Part shown: positions 63,374 through 64,000 of the stretch, piece after piece
How positions within the stretch are numbered: position 1 is the stretch's first letter
Layout: each line of letters starts with the position of its first letter
Source: Neobacillus sp. PS2-9
GTDB lineage: Bacteria; Bacillota; Bacilli; Bacillales; Cytobacillaceae
NCBI RefSeq assembly: GCF_030915525.1
Contig: NZ_CP133269.1
Location: forward strand, 2,639,001 to 2,703,000
DNA length: 64,000 bases
Direction of reading: 5' to 3'
Program-made: the position numbers and the translations under genes
Notes under the pieces: model-generated
The model's database searches: none
Told to the model about the DNA's origin: nothing
What the model saw: only the letters and a program-made list of their open reading frames with translations

Positions 63374-64000
63374 AGGTTCTCCTTTACCATATCAAAAAAA
63401 ACTTCTGTTCCAGGTGACAGCCGGTGGATGACCAGTCCATGCCCATAGATGAGTTTCACTCGCTGGTGAACATTATACAAGCCGATTTTGTTGGCCGGTA
63501 CATCATCATGCAGCAACTGTTGAATGACATCTTCACTTATTCCAGCTCCCGTATCCTTCACACTAATTCTTATTTTATTTCCCAAATCCTTAACTGAAAT
63601 GGTTACCACTCCTGGGCCTTTTATCGTTAAGATTCCATGGATAATGGCATTTTCCACTAAAGGCTGGATGAGCAGGCTCGGTATGTGGACATCCACATCG
63701 TCAATATCGTATTCCACCGTTAATCTGCTGCCGAACCTTGCCCTCTCTATCTGCACATAATCACGGACTTGCTCTAATTCTTTATGAATATCAATCAATT
63801 CATCACTAACTTCTAAATTGTAACGCATATAGCCAGATAGATTGATAATCAATTCACGCGCCTTTTCTGGATTTTTGCGTGTGGTGGAAGCAATCGCATT
63901 GAGTGCATTAAATAAAAAGTGCGGATTAATCTTCGTTTGGAGTGCCTTCAGTTCAGCCTTGTTGGCAGCTTCTTTTATCTGCTCAATGCGCGATACCTCC
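63370..64000 (-). CDS. LytS-type sensor histidine kinase, partial
   Basis: The gene continues past the right edge; the 210 C-terminal codons are present. The HisKA-7TM-type phosphoacceptor box [13 protein letters not shown] and the ATPase motifs [12 protein letters not shown] and DTGAGIS are intact. LytS/YpdA/BtsS kinases sense pyruvate or cell-wall state through N-terminal membrane domains that lie outside this window. Confidence 0.9.
   Translation of the reverse strand, partial: EVSRIEQIKEAANKAELKALQTKINPHFLFNALNAIASTTRKNPEKARELIINLSGYMRYNLEVSDELIDIHKELEQVRDYVQIERARFGSRLTVEYDIDDVDVHIPSLLIQPLVENAIIHGILTIKGPGVVTISVKDLGNKIRISVKDTGAGISEDVIQQLLHDDVPANKIGLYNVHQRVKLIYGHGLVIHRLSPGTEVFFDMVKENL

Noticed and set aside
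1..64000. tRNA, rRNA, insertion sequences with transposase, or prophage
   Set aside because: No cloverleaf, rRNA segment, transposase or phage structural gene was recognised anywhere in the window.

Overview
The window reads as a chromosomal segment of a low-GC, spore-forming member of the Bacillaceae. The evidence is an intracellular subtilisin of the IspA type, YeeI, Spx, a SpoIID-domain protein, CdaR and YkaA-like proteins, two orphan PAS kinases of the sporulation-kinase type, strong AGGAGG ribosome binding sites, frequent TTG/GTG starts, and T-box leaders in front of ilvA and a methionyl-tRNA synthetase. A Neobacillus-like genome is my guess; the window holds no rRNA, tRNA or other marker that would prove it.

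Layout. 1-7.9 kb: end of an esterase, a membrane acyltransferase, a quinone oxidoreductase, an EamA exporter, yeeI, T-box-controlled ilvA and a gamma carbonic anhydrase-like protein. 7.9-16 kb: an SCO lipoprotein, a NitT/TauT-type ABC transporter, a SpoIID/cell-wall-binding protein, a PAS histidine kinase and a proline iminopeptidase-like hydrolase. 15.4-19.2 kb: a glycerate module (CdaR-type regulator, GntP-type permease, glycerate kinase). 19.8-31 kb: an old yellow enzyme, membrane proteins, a transglutaminase, a ribosomal-protection-like GTPase, TerC, a second PAS kinase, an MFS exporter, an Spx paralog and an Rrf2 regulator. 31-41.4 kb: acetyltransferases, a DUF4153 protein, an ECF sigma/anti-sigma pair, a MarR-led membrane operon and the T-box-controlled MetRS. 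41.8-50 kb: the selenoprotein locus and many small stress or unknown genes. 50-58 kb: an eroded toxin-antitoxin remnant, a HTH/J-domain protein, SstT, two coiled-coil genes and ispA. 58.6-64 kb: VWA and macro-domain proteins, then an OFA/YhjX-type transporter beside a LytS/LytTR two-component pair that runs off the right edge.

The strongest single discovery is at 42470-43087. What looks like two broken ORFs is one peroxiredoxin gene with an in-frame UGA exactly at the peroxidatic cysteine. The UGA is followed 10 nt later by a 7-bp hairpin with a GGUC loop, the layout of a bacterial SECIS element. I read it as a selenocysteine peroxiredoxin (PrxU type).

The most unusual structural pattern is a set of six intergenic repeat arrays. 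Four of them (about 4.0, 49.1, 58.3 and 60.5 kb) have unrelated sequences yet share a repeat period of exactly 52 bp, drift-free over nine units in the last one. The other two (19.4 and 29.9 kb) repeat a short motif every 20-21 bp. Both periods are whole numbers of DNA helical turns. A separate family of five GGGGACAGTCCCC-type palindromes (32.4, 36.2, 39.4, 41.8, 47.9 kb) sits at gene ends and, in three cases, writes the last residues (GDSPP...) of the flanking proteins.
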